Assembly: GCA_041396245.1 (NCBI GenBank)
Contig: JAWKYW010000001.1
Span: 318,081-382,080 of the forward strand
DNA length: 64,000 nt
Direction of reading: 5' to 3'
Source: Desulfobacillus sp041396245
GTDB lineage: Bacteria > Pseudomonadota > Gammaproteobacteria > Burkholderiales > Rhodocyclaceae
Positions 62,309 through 64,000 of this stretch are shown here, in pieces. The notes beneath the pieces are model-generated. The model saw only the letters and a list, made by a program, of their open reading frames with translations. It searched no databases and was not told the origin of the DNA. A program made the translations under genes and the position numbers. The stretch's first letter is position 1. Each line of letters opens with the position of its first letter.

Positions 62309-63004
62309 ATGCCTCGAAATTTTGCCCTGGTGCCCGCTGCCGGAACGGGCAGCCGCATGGGCGACGAACAGCCCAAGCAATACCATCTGCTCGCCGGGCG
62401 GCCCATGATTCGACACGCCCTCGAAGTGCTGTGCGCCTCGCCCCGCATCCAGCGGGTGTTCGTCGTCCTGGCCGAGCGGGACGATCTCTGGGAGCGCTTC
62501 GACTGGTCGGAACTGGGCGTCAAGCTTTCGCTCCTGCACTGCGGCGGGCCGACGCGGGCGGACAGCGTGCTGAATGGCCTGACGGCCATCTCGGCCGTGG
62601 TGAAGCCGGATGACTGGGTTCTGGTGCACGACGCGGCGCGGCCCTGCCTGTCCGCGGCGCTGCTCGACGGCTTGATCGAACAGGTCGGCAATGACGGGAC
62701 GGGCGGCATTCTTGCCGTGCCGGTGGCCGATACGCTGAAACGGGCCGGTACGGACGGCCGCATCGAGGCGACGGTGCCGCGCGAGCACCTGTGGCAGGCG
62801 CAGACGCCGCAGATGTTCCGCTACGGCCTGCTGTGCGAAGCCATGGCGCGCAGCAACCGAACCGTCACGGACGAGGCCAGCGCGGTGGAAGCGCTGGGGT
62901 ACCGTCCGCTGCTGGCGGCGTCGGATGCGAGCAACCTGAAGGTAACCTATCCGGCCGACCTGGCCCTTGCGGAAAGAATCCTGCTGGAAAGAAAGGGAAC
63001 GTGA
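62309..63004 (+). CDS. ispD: 2-C-methyl-D-erythritol 4-phosphate cytidylyltransferase IspD
   Basis: Third enzyme of the MEP isoprenoid pathway, 231 aa (E. coli 236). The nucleotide motif LVPAAGTGSRMGDEQPKQY is at residues 7-25, and HDAARPCLS and TDEASAVEALGY are conserved. ATG at 62309 is close to the family start. It overlaps ispF by 3 nt, the usual arrangement. Confidence 0.96.
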   Translation: MPRNFALVPAAGTGSRMGDEQPKQYHLLAGRPMIRHALEVLCASPRIQRVFVVLAERDDLWERFDWSELGVKLSLLHCGGPTRADSVLNGLTAISAVVKPDDWVLVHDAARPCLSAALLDGLIEQVGNDGTGGILAVPVADTLKRAGTDGRIEATVPREHLWQAQTPQMFRYGLLCEAMARSNRTVTDEASAVEALGYRPLLAASDASNLKVTYPADLALAERILLERKGT

Positions 63005-63483
63005 TGCGCATCGGCCAAGGCTTCGACGTCCATGCCCTGGTGCCGGGCAGGAAACTGATCATCGGCGGGGTGGATATCCCCTTCGCGCGCGGCCTGCTCG
63101 GCCATTCCGACGCCGACGTGCTGCTGCATGCCGTGACGGACGCCTTGCTCGGCGCCGCCGGCCTCGGCGACATCGGGCGGCATTTCCCCGACAGCGATGC
63201 GCGCTTCAGGGATGCCGACAGCCGCAAGCTCCTGTGCGAGGCGGCGCGCTTGCTTGCCGCGGCGGGCTATCGCGCGGTCAATATCGACGCCACGGTGATC
63301 GCCCGCGCGCCGCGCATGGCGCCGCACGTGGCGGCGATGGCGGCCAACATCGCCGCCGATCTCGGCATCGCGCCGGGCGACGTCAACATCAAGGCCAAGA
63401 CCACCGAAGGCCTTGGCTTCACCGGCCGCGGGGAGGGCATCGCCGCCCAGGCGGTCGCCCTGGTCGAGCGTGTCGACGGGTAA
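63004..63483 (+). CDS. ispF: 2-C-methyl-D-erythritol 2,4-cyclodiphosphate synthase IspF
   Basis: Fifth MEP-pathway enzyme, 159 aa. The zinc ligands are Asp/His in GFDVHAL (about 9-11) and His in LLGHSDADVLLHAV. The C-terminal TTEGLGFTGRGEGI carries the substrate loop. ATG at 63004 overlaps the ispD stop. Confidence 0.96.
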   Translation: MRIGQGFDVHALVPGRKLIIGGVDIPFARGLLGHSDADVLLHAVTDALLGAAGLGDIGRHFPDSDARFRDADSRKLLCEAARLLAAAGYRAVNIDATVIARAPRMAPHVAAMAANIAADLGIAPGDVNIKAKTTEGLGFTGRGEGIAAQAVALVERVDG

Positions 63484-64000
63484 GCCGCGGCGCGTCTTCT
63501 TTGCCCTTTGGCCCGGCGACGACGTCGCGCGACGGTTCGACGAGGCGGGGCGTCGTGCACATCGGGCGCTGGGCGGACGCCGCATGCGGCGGGAGACCCT
63601 GCATCTGACCCTGGCCTTCGTCGGCGACGTCGCGCCCGATCGGCTCGCAGACCTGTGCGGGATCGCCGGCGCAATCCGCCTGCCGGCCTTCGACCTCCTG
63701 TTCGACACCGGCCAGTGCCTGGCACGCAAGCAGATCTTCTGGGCTGCCGCCGGCACGATTCCCGCGGCATTGCGCGATCTGGTCGCCGGACTCAACGAAG
63801 GGCTCAGGTCGGCGGCGTTTCGCACCGAAGACAGACCCTTTGCCGCCCATGTCACGCTGCTGCGCCACGCCAATTGCGCAGCGGCGCCCAACGACCTGCG
63901 GGTCGAATGGCCGGTGCGGGATTTCGTCCTGGTCGAATCGGAACTGAAGCCGGAAGGCGCGGGCTACCGCATCATCGGCCGCTGGCCCCTGCAGACCGTC
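63470..64000 (+). CDS. thpR: RNA 2',3'-cyclic phosphodiesterase/2'-5' RNA ligase ThpR (right end cut)
   Basis: Read from GTG at 63470, 14 nt inside ispF, the frame stays open to the window end (177 codons). Two HxTx signatures are seen: HLTLAFVG (about 47) and HVTLLRHAN (about 130). The fold starts RVFFALWPGDDVARRF. Family length is about 180-190 aa, so few residues are lost. An ATG start is absent, so GTG is preferred; TTG/CTG further in are possible. Confidence 0.85.
   Translation, partial: MSTGKPRRVFFALWPGDDVARRFDEAGRRAHRALGGRRMRRETLHLTLAFVGDVAPDRLADLCGIAGAIRLPAFDLLFDTGQCLARKQIFWAAAGTIPAALRDLVAGLNEGLRSAAFRTEDRPFAAHVTLLRHANCAAAPNDLRVEWPVRDFVLVESELKPEGAGYRIIGRWPLQTV

Overview
The window is G+C-rich (roughly two thirds by eye). 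It reads as the chromosome of a betaproteobacterium, most likely of the Rhodocyclales/Azoarcus-Sulfuritalea type. The basis is the suhB-trmJ-cysE-iscR-isc gene order, a soluble NifJ joined to a complete Rnf gene set, and many palindromic intergenic repeats. No rRNA or CRISPR array is visible. One tRNA (Asn) is present. Layout: (1) 1-9.6 kb holds suhB (cut by the left edge), trmJ, cysE and a full iron-sulfur assembly operon: iscR, a second cysteine desulfurase, iscS, iscU, iscA, hscB, hscA, fdx, iscX and a DUF2237 gene. IscR-like sites overlap the promoters of iscR and probably cysE. (2) 9.6-15.5 kb on the minus strand holds a DUF1015 gene, a DAHP synthase and mfd. (3) 15.7-20.5 kb holds an overlapping run of phosphoribosyltransferase, small lipoprotein, photolyase and cupin genes, then a Ca/Na antiporter, a PAP2 phosphatase and dgkA. 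(4) 20.5-29.4 kb is the most coherent accessory system. A B12-type photoreceptor repressor (CarH/LitR-like, with the W-x9-EH and ExHxxG signatures) is divergent from a ten-gene minus-strand operon: small secreted protein, folE2, FAD amine oxidase, DUF1365, cyclopropane-type fatty acid methyltransferase, chalcone-isomerase-like protein, MFS, DUF3833 lipoprotein, SDR and NTF2-like protein. Three identical palindromes lie on the divergent promoters and in the first gene. The system probably remodels membrane lipids and makes pterin in light, with photolyase encoded nearby. (5) 29.4-34.6 kb holds small proteins (DUF3301, dodecin, several micro-ORFs), DUF3616, an M14 peptidase, an alpha/beta hydrolase, DUF2147 and a decayed phnA. 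(6) 34.8-42.4 kb is a type I restriction-modification locus whose hsdS and hsdR are separated by a DUF262/HNH-type nuclease and an unrecognised lower-G+C gene. (7) 42.5-47.4 kb holds a hydrolase and the AmmeMemoRadiSam genes, split by an IS110-family element with a long structured non-coding end. (8) 47.5-58.8 kb is an electron-transfer operon, rnfB-nifJ-rnfC-rnfD-rnfG-rnfE-rnfA plus a small Cys-rich membrane protein. NifJ is an unusually large pyruvate:ferredoxin oxidoreductase. (9) 58.9-64 kb holds tRNA-Asn, an AsmA-like protein, an aromatic aminotransferase, ispD, ispF and a 2'-5' RNA ligase (thpR) cut by the right edge. The most unexpected sequence-level signal is an interspersed motif, AAAGTCAG followed 10 nt later by ACGG. 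The 8-base core occurs 13 times on both strands, and 11 of the 13 have the distal ACGG at exactly that spacing. It occurs inside genes in more than one coding frame and at stop codons, and is absent from the restriction locus and the IS. It resembles an uptake-sequence or chromosome-architecture signal. No other dispersed element in the window explains it.
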